Assembly: GCF_027257935.1 (NCBI RefSeq)
Contig: NZ_JANZKW010000002.1
Location: forward strand, 620,001-684,000
Source: Chitinimonas sp. BJYL2
Lineage (GTDB): Bacteria > Pseudomonadota > Gammaproteobacteria > Burkholderiales > Chitinimonadaceae
Length of the DNA stretch: 64,000 bases
Direction of reading: 5' to 3'
Shown: in pieces, positions 8,547 through 18,708 of the stretch
Numbering within the stretch: the first letter of the stretch is position 1
Layout: each line of letters starts with the position of its first letter
Program-made: the position numbers and the translations under genes
The notes under the pieces: model-generated
What the model saw: only the letters and a program-made list of their open reading frames with translations
Told to the model about the DNA's origin: nothing
The model's database searches: none

Positions 8547-10883
8547 TTGAGTACATCGAGTCCCGCCCCCGCCGTTGCAGCACCCCAGACACTCACCCAG
8601 TGGCGCACACTGGTGTTGCGCCGGATCCTGCTTGCCGTCTTGCTGCTGGGCACCCTGGCTGCACTCCCCAGCAGCCTGCTGGCTGTGCAGCAAGGCCTTT
8701 GGTCGACCGTGCTGATCGACCTGGTGGCACTGGCCTGGGTGGTGTGGCTCTGGCAAGGCGGCGGCCTGAGCTTGCGCGCCCGAGCCTGGCAGTTCGTGGC
8801 CCTGGTCTACGCCCTAGGGATGTGGTTCCTGTTTACCGTGGGGCTCGTCAGCCAGATTTATCTGCTCGCCTCTCCGGTATTGGCTGCCTTGTTGCTGGGT
8901 CGGCGCGCGGCCATCTTTGCGTTAAGCGTCACCACCATGTCGCTGCCACTGGTCGGCTATCTTGCCGGCCTGCCGGTCGATGTACGTGGTTTCCCACCCA
9001 ACCCGCTGGTTCAGTGGCTGCTGATCGCGGCCAACTTCGGCATGATCAACGGGGTGCTGACGCTCTCGGCCGCCGTGCTGATGGAAGGTTTGAGCCGGTC
9101 GCTCGATGCCCAACAGCAGGTCAGCGATACGCTGGCCGAGAAGCAGGCACGGTTGGAAACCACGGCCGAGGAGCTTCGGCTCACCGGCGCGGCAGTGGCC
9201 CACCTCAACGATATCGTGCTGATCATTGAAGCGGCACCCCACCCCAGCGGTCGCCGCATCATGTTCGCCAATGCTGCGTTCGAGCGTCAGACCGGTTATC
9301 TGCTTGAGGAGGCCATCGGCGAAACCCTGTACCTGTTTCTGGGTCACGAAACCTGCCGCGAGGAAATGGCGCGCATCACCAAGGCACTGGACGAGCAGAC
9401 CAGCCTGCGCACCGAGCTGATTGTCTACCGCAAGAATGGCGAGCCCTTCTGGCTGGAGCTGGACCTCAACCCCATCTACGACACAGCCAACCGCTGTACC
9501 CACTTCGTGCTGGTACAGCGCGACATCACCGATCGTAAACGTGCCGAAGAAAACATCCACCGTCTGGCCTTCTACGACAGCCTTACCGGCCTGCCCAACC
9601 GCCGCCTGCTGATCGACCGCATGGATCGCGCGCTCGCCGCAGCACGCCGTCGCGGTGGTTTTGGTGCTGCCATCTTTCTGGATCTGGACCACTTCAAGCA
9701 TGTCAACGATGCGCGTGGTCATGGTACGGGCGATACCTTGCTGACCGCCGTGGCAGCGCGTCTGACCGTACTGCTGCGCGATGAGGACACCATTGCCCGG
9801 CTCGGCGGCGACGAGTTTGTGGTGCTGCTCAATCACCTGGCTGACGACGACACCAGTGCGGCGACGCTGGCCATGCAATTGGCAGACAAACTGCGGCAAG
9901 CCCTTGCAGAACCTTTCGATCTCGGCGCCCAGCGCTTCAGCACGGGCGGCAGCCTGGGGATCACCTTATTTCCCAAGCCCGGCCAGCGCACGGAAGATAT
10001 CCTGCGCGAGGCGGATATGGCCATGTACCGCGCCAAGTCAGAGGGGCGCCACCGTGCCGTGTTCTTTGAAGGCAGCATGCAAGCCGAAATCGAGGAACGC
10101 CTTACCCTGCAGCGGGACATGGAACAGGCGCTGGCTGAAGGCGGCTTCCAGCTCTACCTGCAACCCCAGGTCAACGCCGAGGGGCGCGCCATCGGCGCCG
10201 AGTTACTGCTGCGCTGGCAGCACCCGGTACGCGGCTTCATCTCTCCGGCGCAATTCATCCCGATTGCCGAAGAAACCGGCCTGATTGCGCGTATCGGCGA
10301 CTGGATACTCGTTGAAGCCTGCCACCTGCTGATGATTCTGGCCGCCACTGGCCGCGATCTGCCGCTATCAGTGAATGTGAGTCCCTATCAGTTCCATGAG
10401 GCCGACTTCGTCGCCAAGGTCAGGCGCGTGCTCGATGAAACCGGTGCCCCCGCCCAACAGCTGGTGCTAGAAGTCACCGAAGGGCTGTTGATCCGCAACT
10501 TCTCCGCCACCGTGGCCAAGATGGAAGAGTTGGCCAGCCTGGGGCTAAGGTTCTCGATTGATGACTTCGGCACCGGTTACTCCAGCCTGGCCTATCTGCA
10601 GCGCCTGCCGCTGGATGAGTTGAAGATCGACCGCAGCTTCCTGCCGCAGGATCCCGGCATCCCGAGTGAATGCGCCATCTCGGCGCTGATTCTGAGTCTG
10701 GCGCGGCACATGGACCTGCGCGTGGTGGCAGAGGGCGTGGAAACGCCTGAGCAGGCAGCCTTCCTGATTCGCGAAGGCTGTCATTCGATGCAGGGCTTTC
10801 TTTATGCGCGGCCCATGCCGGTCAGTGACTGGCTCAAGCTGCCCGACGATCATTGCTACCCGGATGGCAAACCGCTCTTCTGA
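8547..10883 (+). CDS. Membrane PAS-GGDEF-EAL protein (c-di-GMP turnover)
   Basis: 778 residues starting at TTG 8547, preceded by AGGTCAGG at 8533-8540. Residues about 25-180 contain several hydrophobic segments (inner-membrane sensor), followed by a short coiled coil, a PAS domain at about 215-335 ending in DITDRKRAEE, a GGDEF domain and an EAL domain. GGDEF (420-424) is intact with an RDED inhibitory site five residues before it. The EAL domain reads ELLLRW at 552 and keeps the NVSPYQF, LEVTEG, DDFGTGYSSL, LKID, AEGVET and MQGF catalytic and loop elements. Both cyclase and phosphodiesterase activity are possible; which dominates cannot be seen. It lies between two SDR genes that run the other way. 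Confidence 0.92.
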   Translation: MSTSSPAPAVAAPQTLTQWRTLVLRRILLAVLLLGTLAALPSSLLAVQQGLWSTVLIDLVALAWVVWLWQGGGLSLRARAWQFVALVYALGMWFLFTVGLVSQIYLLASPVLAALLLGRRAAIFALSVTTMSLPLVGYLAGLPVDVRGFPPNPLVQWLLIAANFGMINGVLTLSAAVLMEGLSRSLDAQQQVSDTLAEKQARLETTAEELRLTGAAVAHLNDIVLIIEAAPHPSGRRIMFANAAFERQTGYLLEEAIGETLYLFLGHETCREEMARITKALDEQTSLRTELIVYRKNGEPFWLELDLNPIYDTANRCTHFVLVQRDITDRKRAEENIHRLAFYDSLTGLPNRRLLIDRMDRALAAARRRGGFGAAIFLDLDHFKHVNDARGHGTGDTLLTAVAARLTVLLRDEDTIARLGGDEFVVLLNHLADDDTSAATLAMQLADKLRQALAEPFDLGAQRFSTGGSLGITLFPKPGQRTEDILREADMAMYRAKSEGRHRAVFFEGSMQAEIEERLTLQRDMEQALAEGGFQLYLQPQVNAEGRAIGAELLLRWQHPVRGFISPAQFIPIAEETGLIARIGDWILVEACHLLMILAATGRDLPLSVNVSPYQFHEADFVAKVRRVLDETGAPAQQLVLEVTEGLLIRNFSATVAKMEELASLGLRFSIDDFGTGYSSLAYLQRLPLDELKIDRSFLPQDPGIPSECAISALILSLARHMDLRVVAEGVETPEQAAFLIREGCHSMQGFLYARPMPVSDWLKLPDDHCYPDGKPLF

Positions 10884-10884
10884 A

Positions 10885-11679
10885 TCATGTCACCCGTGCA
10901 TTGCGAATGATGCGGCGGAACAAGCCTGGGGCAAACCGCTTGATATACAGCCCCAGCTTTTCGCGCAGGCCAGCTACGGCAAACTCTTCCTTGCCGGCAT
11001 CCAGCCCCGCAAGTATCCGACGCGCGCAATCGGCAGGTTCTATCCCGTTGGCCTGTGCCTGATCCATCCTGCCTTGCGGGCTGCCATTGGCCGTGAGCGC
11101 GACCAGCGGCAGATTCGTCTTGATGAAGCCCGGACAAACCAGGGTCACACGGATGCCATCACGCCATAGCTCGGCGCGCAGCGAATCAAAGAATCCGTGC
11201 AGGGCGTGCTTGGCTGCTGCGTAGCTGGAACGCATGGGCGTACCGAATTTACCGACCAAGCTCGTCACCGCCACCAGATGCCCAGAGCCTTGCTTGAGCA
11301 TGACCGGCAGCACCGCTTTGGTAAGCGCCACGGTTCCGAGATAGTTCACCTCGATCAGCCGCTTGTCCACCGTCAGATCCGTTTCGCGAGCCAGTGAGCG
11401 CTGGCTCAAGCCAGCATTGTTCAACAGCATGTCGATGCGGCCGTAACGTGCCAGCACCTGTGCCACTGCAGCGGCAAAATCTGCTGGCTGTGCCAGGTCC
11501 AGCCGCACGATCAGATGGCGTTCCGGCTGCGCGCAGCGCGCCAACACACGCGCCAGTTCATCGCCACGCCGGGCCGACAGCACCACGCAATCACCGCGCG
11601 CCGCACATGCCAGAGCCAGCGCCTCGCCAATGCCACTGGATGCCCCCGTGATCCACACCACCCTGCCCTGTTCGCTCAT
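10885..11679 (-). CDS. Short-chain dehydrogenase/reductase, DHRS7-like (paralogue)
   Basis: 264 residues from ATG 11679, chosen for the G-rich GGGTGGG just upstream; a GTG at 11709 is in frame. SDR motifs are complete: VWITGASSGIGEALA, LLNNAGLSQRS, VAVTSLVGKFGTP (Ser), SSYAAAKHALHGFFDSLRAELW (YxxxK), VTLVCPGFIKT. It is clearly homologous over its full length to the SDR at 7566-8393, including the ILAGLDAGKEEF segment near the end. Its stop is one base from that of the convergent GGDEF-EAL gene. The substrate is unknown. Confidence 0.87.
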   Translation of the reverse strand: MSEQGRVVWITGASSGIGEALALACAARGDCVVLSARRGDELARVLARCAQPERHLIVRLDLAQPADFAAAVAQVLARYGRIDMLLNNAGLSQRSLARETDLTVDKRLIEVNYLGTVALTKAVLPVMLKQGSGHLVAVTSLVGKFGTPMRSSYAAAKHALHGFFDSLRAELWRDGIRVTLVCPGFIKTNLPLVALTANGSPQGRMDQAQANGIEPADCARRILAGLDAGKEEFAVAGLREKLGLYIKRFAPGLFRRIIRNARVT

Positions 11680-11828
11680 CCCACCCTGCCCCGTCCCGAT
11701 CTGGAACACGGATCATCGCAGCGCGCCCGCCAGCGCACAATGCGGGTTGTCGCCTCAACGGGGTTTGGACAAATCGTCGCCATTTGGACTAAAACGGCAA
11801 CTTGTTCCCCCACCCGAAGCCGCCCGCC

Positions 11829-12722
11829 ATGAACACCCTGCCTCGCATCGCCTTTATCGGACTCGGCCATATGGGTGGTCCCATGGCCGCGAACCTTGTC
11901 CGCGCCGGCTACCCTGTCAGCGGCTTCGACCTGACTGCAGATGCGGTGGCCGCCCTCGTATCGCTCGGTGGCAGCGCAGCCCCCGATGCGGCCAGCGCGG
12001 CGACCCAAGCCGATATCGTGATCAGCATGCTGCCGGCCAGCCAGCATGTGGCCGGGCTCTATCTGGAGCAGGACCTGCTCGCCGCCATCCGCCCCGGCAC
12101 ACTGGTACTGGAGTGTTCGACCATCGCACCCGAGACGGCCCGCAAGGTCCACGCCGCCGCCAGTGCACGCGGCATTATGATGCTCGATGCCCCGGTGTCT
12201 GGTGGCACGGCCGGCGCCGCAGCCGGGACGCTGACCTTCATCATCGGCGGCGAAGCGGCGGTGCTCGAACGGGCACGACCCGTACTCGAAAAAATGGGCA
12301 AGAACCTGTTCCATGCCGGCCCGGCAGGCAGTGGCCAGGTTGCCAAGATCTGCAACAACATGCTGCTGGCCATCCATATGATCGGCACCGCCGAGGCACT
12401 GAATCTGGGCGTGAGCAACGGGCTCGACCCCAAAGTCCTGTCCGACATCATGCGCGTCAGCTCGGGGGGCAACTGGAGCCTGGAGAAATACAACCCCTGG
12501 CCGGGTGTGATGGAGAGCACACCGGCCAGCCGTGAATACGAGGGCGGCTTCGGTGTGGACCTGATGCTCAAGGACTTGGGGCTGGCCATGGAAGCGGCAT
12601 TGCAAAGCCGCTCGGCGACGCCGCTGGGCGCGCTGGCACGTAACCTTTACGCCATTCACAGCAGCCAGGGCGCAGGACAGCTCGACTTCTCCAGTATCCA
12701 GCAGTGGCTCAAACGGCACTAA
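11829..12722 (+). CDS. mmsB: 3-hydroxyisobutyrate dehydrogenase
   Basis: 297 residues from ATG 11829 (MNTLPRIAFIGLGHMGG), the expected length for the family. Upstream in-frame starts would add a proline-rich stub. The NAD-binding loop IGLGHMGGPMAANL, the substrate motif DAPVSGGTAGAAAG and the catalytic-lysine motif GQVAKICNNMLL are present, as is the C-terminal KDLGLAMEAA helix. The enzyme oxidises 3-hydroxyisobutyrate to methylmalonate semialdehyde in valine breakdown. Other beta-hydroxyacid dehydrogenases (tartronate semialdehyde reductase) are close relatives, but the overall pattern favours MmsB. It appears monocistronic. Confidence 0.87.
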   Translation: MNTLPRIAFIGLGHMGGPMAANLVRAGYPVSGFDLTADAVAALVSLGGSAAPDAASAATQADIVISMLPASQHVAGLYLEQDLLAAIRPGTLVLECSTIAPETARKVHAAASARGIMMLDAPVSGGTAGAAAGTLTFIIGGEAAVLERARPVLEKMGKNLFHAGPAGSGQVAKICNNMLLAIHMIGTAEALNLGVSNGLDPKVLSDIMRVSSGGNWSLEKYNPWPGVMESTPASREYEGGFGVDLMLKDLGLAMEAALQSRSATPLGALARNLYAIHSSQGAGQLDFSSIQQWLKRH

Positions 12723-12844
12723 AGGCAGAAGACACGGCGCTTGAGAGAAGACACTTCAAACAGCGCCCGCAGCTCGTCGCCCGATTCCCCCGCTTATCGC
12801 GCCCCGATTGCCGATGTGCACCGCCATCGGCATAATCGCCGCCC

Positions 12845-13423
12845 ATGAAATTCCTCTTCGACCTGCTGCCGGTCATCATCTTCTTTGCCGGCTACTCCTC
12901 CGGTCTTGTCTTTCCCGAATACGGCCTGAACAAACCCATCGAGTTTGCGACCGCGCTTGCCATTGCGGCCTCCGTGATCCAGATCGGCTGGCTCAAGCTG
13001 CGCGGCAAGCCGATTGAAGTCATGCAATGGATCGGGCTCGGACTGATTGTCGTTCTGGGCGGCTTGACCCTGGTGCTGCATAGCCCGGCCTTCATCTACT
13101 GGAAGCCCACGGCCGTGAATCTGGCGCTGGCTGGCGGGCTGCTGATTACCCGTTTCGTGCTCAAGAAGCCGCCCATGGCCTTGCTGCTGGGCAAGGAAAT
13201 GAAACTCCCGGAAGCCATGTGGGACAAGCTCATGTGGGCCTGGGTCGGGTTCTTCCTGTTGCTCGCCGTGGTCAATCTGGTTGTGGCCTTCAACTTTCCG
13301 GAAGACATCTGGGTCAAGTTCAAATTATTCGGCGTGCTGGGCATGACCTTTGTGTTCGCCATTGCCCAAGGTCTCTGGCTTGCTCGCCACCTGCCCGAAG
13401 ACACCGCAGCCAAGGAAAGCTGA
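12845..13423 (+). CDS. yciB: Inner-membrane septation protein A (YciB/IspZ)
   Basis: 192 residues with about five hydrophobic helices and the family hallmark [14 protein letters not shown] at the N terminus. The conserved blocks [14 protein letters not shown] and [19 protein letters not shown] are present. YciB is an inner-membrane protein linked to cell-envelope synthesis and septation. The yciI gene begins one base after its stop, making the first pair of a yciB-yciI-bolA-ppiC set that is common in Betaproteobacteria. Confidence 0.94.
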   Translation: MKFLFDLLPVIIFFAGYSSGLVFPEYGLNKPIEFATALAIAASVIQIGWLKLRGKPIEVMQWIGLGLIVVLGGLTLVLHSPAFIYWKPTAVNLALAGGLLITRFVLKKPPMALLLGKEMKLPEAMWDKLMWAWVGFFLLLAVVNLVVAFNFPEDIWVKFKLFGVLGMTFVFAIAQGLWLARHLPEDTAAKES

Positions 13424-13424
13424 G

Positions 13425-13727
13425 ATGTATTACGCCATTACCGGTACAGACCACGCCGACACGCTTGCGCAACGGCTCGCCGCCCGCCCGGACCACGTGG
13501 CACGGCTGCAGGCCCTGCAGGCAGAAGGTCGCCTGCTGCTCGCCGGCCCCTTCCCGGCCATCGACAGCCCCGACCCTGGTCCCGCCGGCTTCAGCGGCAG
13601 CCTGATCGTCGCCGAGTTCGAGAGCCTCGCAGCGGCCCGCGCATGGGCCGATGCCGACCCCTACCTTGCGGCCGGCGTGTACGCGCAGGTTGATGTACGC
13701 CCGTTCAAGAAGGTACTGCCCGCATGA
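13425..13727 (+). CDS. YciI-family protein
   Basis: 100 residues from ATG 13425, directly after the yciB stop. It has the ferredoxin-like YciI pattern: a beta strand [58 protein letters not shown] and VDVRPFKKV. The His in RPDHVARL and the Asp in DADPYL are the conserved putative active-site residues of the family. The biochemical role is not established. Its stop overlaps the bolA start by four bases. Confidence 0.9.
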   Translation: MYYAITGTDHADTLAQRLAARPDHVARLQALQAEGRLLLAGPFPAIDSPDPGPAGFSGSLIVAEFESLAAARAWADADPYLAAGVYAQVDVRPFKKVLPA

Positions 13728-13993
13728 ACACGCCGGACAAAATCCGTGCGAAACTTGCGAGCCTGGCGCCCACGGTACTCGAACTCACCGACGATAGCGC
13801 CAAACATGCCGGTCATGCTGGCGCCGCCTCCGGCGGCGGGCACTATCGGCTGGTTATCGTGTCCGAGCAGTTCACCGGCCTCGCGCTGATTGCGCGGCAC
13901 CGGCTGATTTACGATGCGCTCGGCGACATGATGCGGCAAGATATTCACGCTCTGGCCATCGACGCCAAAACGCAATCCGAATTGACCCACTAG
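13724..13993 (+). CDS. bolA: BolA-family protein
   Basis: 89 residues, starting in an ATGA overlap with yciI. The BolA fold is recognisable: an N-terminal helix, [16 protein letters not shown] with histidines able to take part in Fe-S ligation, [34 protein letters not shown], then [10 protein letters not shown]. BolA proteins pair with monothiol glutaredoxins in iron-sulfur handling and affect cell shape. Whether it is BolA or IbaG type cannot be decided here. Confidence 0.9.
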   Translation: MNTPDKIRAKLASLAPTVLELTDDSAKHAGHAGAASGGGHYRLVIVSEQFTGLALIARHRLIYDALGDMMRQDIHALAIDAKTQSELTH

Positions 13994-14029
13994 CTTCACC
14001 CCACTCAAAGACCGAGAAGGACGTTTTCG

Positions 14030-14815
14030 ATGCACACCAAGATTTTCGCTTCTGCCCTGGTTGCCGCCCTGCTGGCTGGCGCTGCCGTTGCTGCCGACAA
14101 GCCGGTGGCCGTCGTGAACGGGGTGGCCATCCCCCAGGCGCAAATGGATTTCATCCTCAAGCAACTGGCTGAGCGTGGCGCCAAGGACAGCCCCGAGCTG
14201 CGTGCCAAGATCCGCGACGACATGATCACCAAGGAAGTCATCGCCCAGGAAGCCGCCAAGAAGGGCCTGAGCAAAGACGCTGATGTCCAGGTTGAAGCCG
14301 CCATGGCACAGCAGAATGTGCTGCTGAAGGCCTTTGTGCAGAACTTCCAGAAGACCAACCCGATCGCCGAAGAAACCCTCAAGGCCGAATATGAGCGGAT
14401 CAAGGCTGAAGCCGCTAGCCGCAAGGAATACAGCGTTCGCCACATTCTGGTGAAGACGGAAGCCGAAGCCAATGCCGTGATCGCCGAGCTGAAGAAGGGC
14501 AAGAAGTTTGCCGATCTGGCCAAGGCCAAGTCGCAAGACCCGGGCAGCAAGGATAACGGCGGCCTGTACGACAAGGTCCAGCAAGGCCAGTTCGTGCCCG
14601 AGTTCGATGAAGCCATGCGCAAGCTGGCCAAGGGTCAAGTGACTCAGACTCCGGTCAAGACCCAATACGGTTTCCACGTGATCAAGCTGGAAGACGTGCG
14701 CGCCGCACAAGGTCCTTCTTTCGACGAAGTGAAAGCCGGCCTGCAGCAGCAAGCTCAAGGTCAGGCACTGGACAAGCTGATCGCCGATCTGCGCGCCAAA
14801 GCCAAGGTGGAGTAA
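14030..14815 (+). CDS. Periplasmic peptidyl-prolyl isomerase, parvulin/PpiC type
   Basis: 261 residues with a signal peptide (about 1-21, AAVAA). An N-terminal SurA-like chaperone region precedes a single rotamase domain from about residue 125: RHILVKTEAEANAVIAELKKGKKFADLAK, SQDPGSKDNGG, FVPEFDEAMRKLAKGQVT, then TQYGFHVIKLED. It helps outer-membrane and secreted proteins fold in the periplasm. It is last in the yciB set and followed by a strong terminator at 14841-14864. Confidence 0.92.
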   Translation: MHTKIFASALVAALLAGAAVAADKPVAVVNGVAIPQAQMDFILKQLAERGAKDSPELRAKIRDDMITKEVIAQEAAKKGLSKDADVQVEAAMAQQNVLLKAFVQNFQKTNPIAEETLKAEYERIKAEAASRKEYSVRHILVKTEAEANAVIAELKKGKKFADLAKAKSQDPGSKDNGGLYDKVQQGQFVPEFDEAMRKLAKGQVTQTPVKTQYGFHVIKLEDVRAAQGPSFDEVKAGLQQQAQGQALDKLIADLRAKAKVE

Positions 14816-15247
<432 letters not shown>

Positions 15248-15284
15248 TCGACTCAATTACCTGAAATATTTGCCGGGTTGCGGC

Positions 15285-15312
15285 TTGCAAGAAACGAATC
15301 AGCCACTATAAT
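15285..15312 (+). promoter_or_regulatory. Sigma-70 promoter of the tRNA-Thr gene
   Basis: TTGCAA at 15285-15290 and a perfect TATAAT at 15307-15312, 16 bases apart, 34 bases before the tRNA. The bases after the -10 (TGCGGGC) are GC-rich, like the discriminator of stringently controlled stable-RNA promoters. A short hairpin (TTCCGG/CCGGAA, 15323-15339) lies in the pre-tRNA leader. Confidence 0.8.
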
Positions 15313-15346
15313 TGCGGGCTGTTTCCGGTTCAGCCGGAACCATGTT

Positions 15347-15422
15347 GCCGGTGTAGCTCAGTTGGTAGAGCAGCGCATTCGTAATGCGAAGGTCGTAGGT
15401 TCGACTCCTATCTCCGGCACCA
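15347..15422 (+). tRNA. tRNA-Thr (anticodon CGT)
   Basis: A 76-base cloverleaf with encoded CCA. The D arm is GCTC..GAGC, the anticodon arm GCATTCGTAATGC has the CGT triplet in the loop, and the T arm is GTAGG-TTCGACT-CCTAT. The acceptor stem GCCGGTG / CTCCGGC pairs at six of seven positions; position 6 is a T-T mismatch. It reads ACG codons. It has its own promoter upstream and a terminator immediately downstream, so it is a single-gene unit. Confidence 0.97.
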
Positions 15423-15430
15423 TAAGAATC

Positions 15431-15464
15431 AAGGGCTTAGCTGATTTCAGCTAGGCCCTTTTCT
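15431..15464 (+). terminator. Rho-independent terminator of tRNA-Thr
   Basis: Stem AAGGGC-T-TAGCTGA / TCAGCTA-G-GCCCTT (14 pairs including one wobble), tight loop, then TTCTT. It lies 8 bases after the tRNA CCA end. Confidence 0.88.
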
Positions 15465-15466
15465 TA

Positions 15467-15723
15467 TTCTGGCAAGCAATGTGCCCCAAGTGGGCCGCCG
15501 CCATGCCAGCAGTTGCCTTGGGGCATTCTGCAAGTAGCGATCACCCCGGCAGGCGGGACGGGCTACCCCTTTCTCCTGAGCAATCGATCGGCGCTACGGC
15601 TTGCATCCACAACGATTGGGCGACCACACCAAGTATCAAGCGGGCCGAGGTTGCGACTTACAGCGGGCTCGCATCAGGCTATTGCGCACCGGACACACCA
15701 TCAGCATCAAATGAAACACTGAA
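15467..15723. other. Region without a recognisable gene (tRNA terminator to lyase promoter)
   Basis: Part of the only gene-free stretch over 300 bases (15423-15941). Short open frames exist in two frames on the plus strand, but they lack ribosome sites and do not resemble any protein I know. I see no direct repeats or tRNA-end duplication here that would mark an integration site. It could be a decayed gene remnant. Confidence 0.5.
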
Positions 15724-15752
15724 TAGACAATTTCAAAACGCAGTTTCATAAT
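15724..15752 (+). promoter_or_regulatory. Probable sigma-70 promoter of the pectate lyase gene
   Basis: TAGACA (15724-15729) and CATAAT (15747-15752) with a 17-base spacer, each matching consensus at five of six positions, in a locally AT-rich patch. It would give a leader of about 180 bases before ATG 15942. Confidence 0.6.
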
Positions 15753-15784
15753 CGAGAAACGATGTGCAGCCTTGGGGTGCTGCG

Positions 15785-15866
15785 CCGACCTGACGTCGCT
15801 GCGATGCAGATCGAGCCGAGCCGGCTAAAGGCCGGAACGGAATCCATCAACGCAATTTCAGGTCGG
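15785..15866 (+). promoter_or_regulatory. Candidate structured 5' leader of the pectate lyase mRNA
   Basis: CCGACCTGA (15785-15793) is perfectly complementary to TCAGGTCGG (15858-15866). Inside this closing stem lie two hairpins: TCGCTGC/GCAG-AT-CGA (15796-15814, loop GAT) and CCGGC/GCCGG (15821-15835, loop TAAAG), followed by about 22 unpaired bases. The result is a three-way-junction-like fold between the promoter and the ribosome site. It does not match the c-di-GMP (GEMM) consensus or another riboswitch I can recognise. Regulatory function is inference only. Confidence 0.4.
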
Positions 15867-15941
15867 GGCCATGCCATAGCAGCCCTTGCCTGGACCCGTG
15901 CGCGCGGTGAGCGCTGTACGGTGAGACAAGGAGACAGCATC

Positions 15942-17378
<1,437 letters not shown>

Positions 17379-17454
17379 GTCGATAGCTCGTGCATCCCGG
17401 CCGGAACCAGATGGACAACAAAACCTGACCACGTACTCGGGCACATTCCGGCAG

Positions 17455-17495
17455 CAACAGCACAAAGGGGCGCATGGCGCCCCTTTGTGCTGTTG
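17455..17495. terminator. Perfect 19-bp hairpin between pectate lyase and fliR
   Basis: A 19-bp perfect inverted repeat centred on ATG (17474-17476), with GGGGCGC/GCGCCCC at the apex. There is no long T-run on either side. It lies between the converging pectate lyase and fliR genes and probably acts in both directions. Confidence 0.8.
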
Positions 17496-17635
17496 CGTCA
17501 TCATCCAGGCACACGTTCGTTTAGCGTCGATGGTGCCATCAGCAATGGCTTATGGCGTAGCCAGCGGCAATCCGGGTAACCAGGTGCTCTACGACTGGCA
17601 ATACCAAGGCTGCGCACGCCGCCTGCCAGCGATAT

Positions 17636-18424
17636 TCAGGCGCCACCGAATGTGGTGGCCACCTTGTAGGCCAAGCGGGTTGCCTGATCGACCAGATGAC
17701 GAATGTGGGGGACGAACTGAGGGAGGGATACGTAGAAGATTGCTATCCCGACGCCGATGGTGATGGGAAAGCCCACCGCAAAAACGTTGAACTGCGGCGC
17801 AGCCTTGGACATGACGCCAATCGCCAGGTTGGTGATCAGCAAGGCCGCCAGCACAGGCAGCGAAAGCAATACCCCGAGCATGAAAATCTGTCCGCCTGCA
17901 TCCACCAGCAGCTTGAAGCCAGCTGCCTTGATGGGCGCTGCAGTAATGGGCAGCAGCACAAAGCTCTTGGCAATGGTCTCGATGACCAGCAGATGGCCAT
18001 TGAGCGCCAGAAAAACCAGAATGGTCAGCAAACTGGTGATCTGGGCAACAACTGCTGTATTGGTACCGTGCTGTGGATCGTAGAAACTGGCAAAACCCAG
18101 ACCCATTTGCAGGCCCGCAATATGGCCAGCCATTTCTACCGAGCTGAACACCAGCCGCATGGTGAAACCGATGGCAACCCCGATCATGACCTGCTGGATG
18201 ATGATCAGCACGCCGAGCGGCGAGACCGGGCCGACATCGGGCATGGGGGGCAGGCTGGGTGCAATCAGGATGGACAGCAGCACTGCGAGGATCACCCGCA
18301 CACGCACCGGTATGCTACGGCTGGAATAGAAGGGGTCGGTGGCGAAAATGGCGAGGATACGGAAGAACGGCCATAGCAGCAGCCCCAGCCATGCCTGAAT
18401 CTGCGCATCGGAGACGCTGAACAT
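17636..18424 (-). CDS. fliR: Flagellar export-gate protein FliR
   Basis: 262 residues with about six hydrophobic segments; starts MFSVSDAQIQAWLGLLLWPFFRI. The FliR hallmarks VEMAGHIAGLQMGLGFASFYDPQ and KAAPQFNVFAVGFPITIGVG are present. With FliP and FliQ it forms the helical export gate of the flagellar type III apparatus. Last gene of the fliE-to-fliR operon; 7 bases separate it from fliQ. Confidence 0.96.
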   Translation of the reverse strand: MFSVSDAQIQAWLGLLLWPFFRILAIFATDPFYSSRSIPVRVRVILAVLLSILIAPSLPPMPDVGPVSPLGVLIIIQQVMIGVAIGFTMRLVFSSVEMAGHIAGLQMGLGFASFYDPQHGTNTAVVAQITSLLTILVFLALNGHLLVIETIAKSFVLLPITAAPIKAAGFKLLVDAGGQIFMLGVLLSLPVLAALLITNLAIGVMSKAAPQFNVFAVGFPITIGVGIAIFYVSLPQFVPHIRHLVDQATRLAYKVATTFGGA

Positions 18425-18431
18425 GGCCCCG

Positions 18432-18701
18432 CTAACCGATCATGGTCGGGATCGCCTGATAGAGGCGGATCGTGTAATCCATGAGGATGCTGAGCATCCA
18501 CGGGCCAGCCAGCACCGCCACCAGAAAGGTGATCAACAGCTTGGGAATGAAGGATAGCGTGGCTTCGTTGATCTGGGTGGCGGCCTGGAACACACTGACC
18601 AGCAAGCCCACGATCAAGCCGGCGATCAGCATGGGGCCGCCAACGAGGATCATGACCTCGAAAGCGCGCTGGATGACGGTGATGACAAGTTCCGGGGACA
18701 T
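18432..18701 (-). CDS. fliQ: Flagellar export-gate protein FliQ
   Basis: 89 residues, two transmembrane helices, the usual FliQ length. Diagnostic segments: FEVMILVGGPMLIAGLIVGLLVSVFQAATQINE and LSFIPKLLITFLVAVLAGPWML. It assembles with FliP5-FliR1 in the export gate. It lies between fliP and fliR with 7-base gaps. Confidence 0.96.
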   Translation of the reverse strand: MSPELVITVIQRAFEVMILVGGPMLIAGLIVGLLVSVFQAATQINEATLSFIPKLLITFLVAVLAGPWMLSILMDYTIRLYQAIPTMIG

Positions 18702-18708
18702 TGCGGCC

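Noticed and set aside
15479..15751. Small plus-strand frames between the tRNA and the pectate lyase
   Set aside because: No ribosome site, no homology I recognise, and one overlaps the likely lyase promoter.
15753..15941. c-di-GMP (GEMM) riboswitch in the pectate lyase leader
   Set aside because: The conserved GEMM internal-loop sequences are missing; only generic stems are present.
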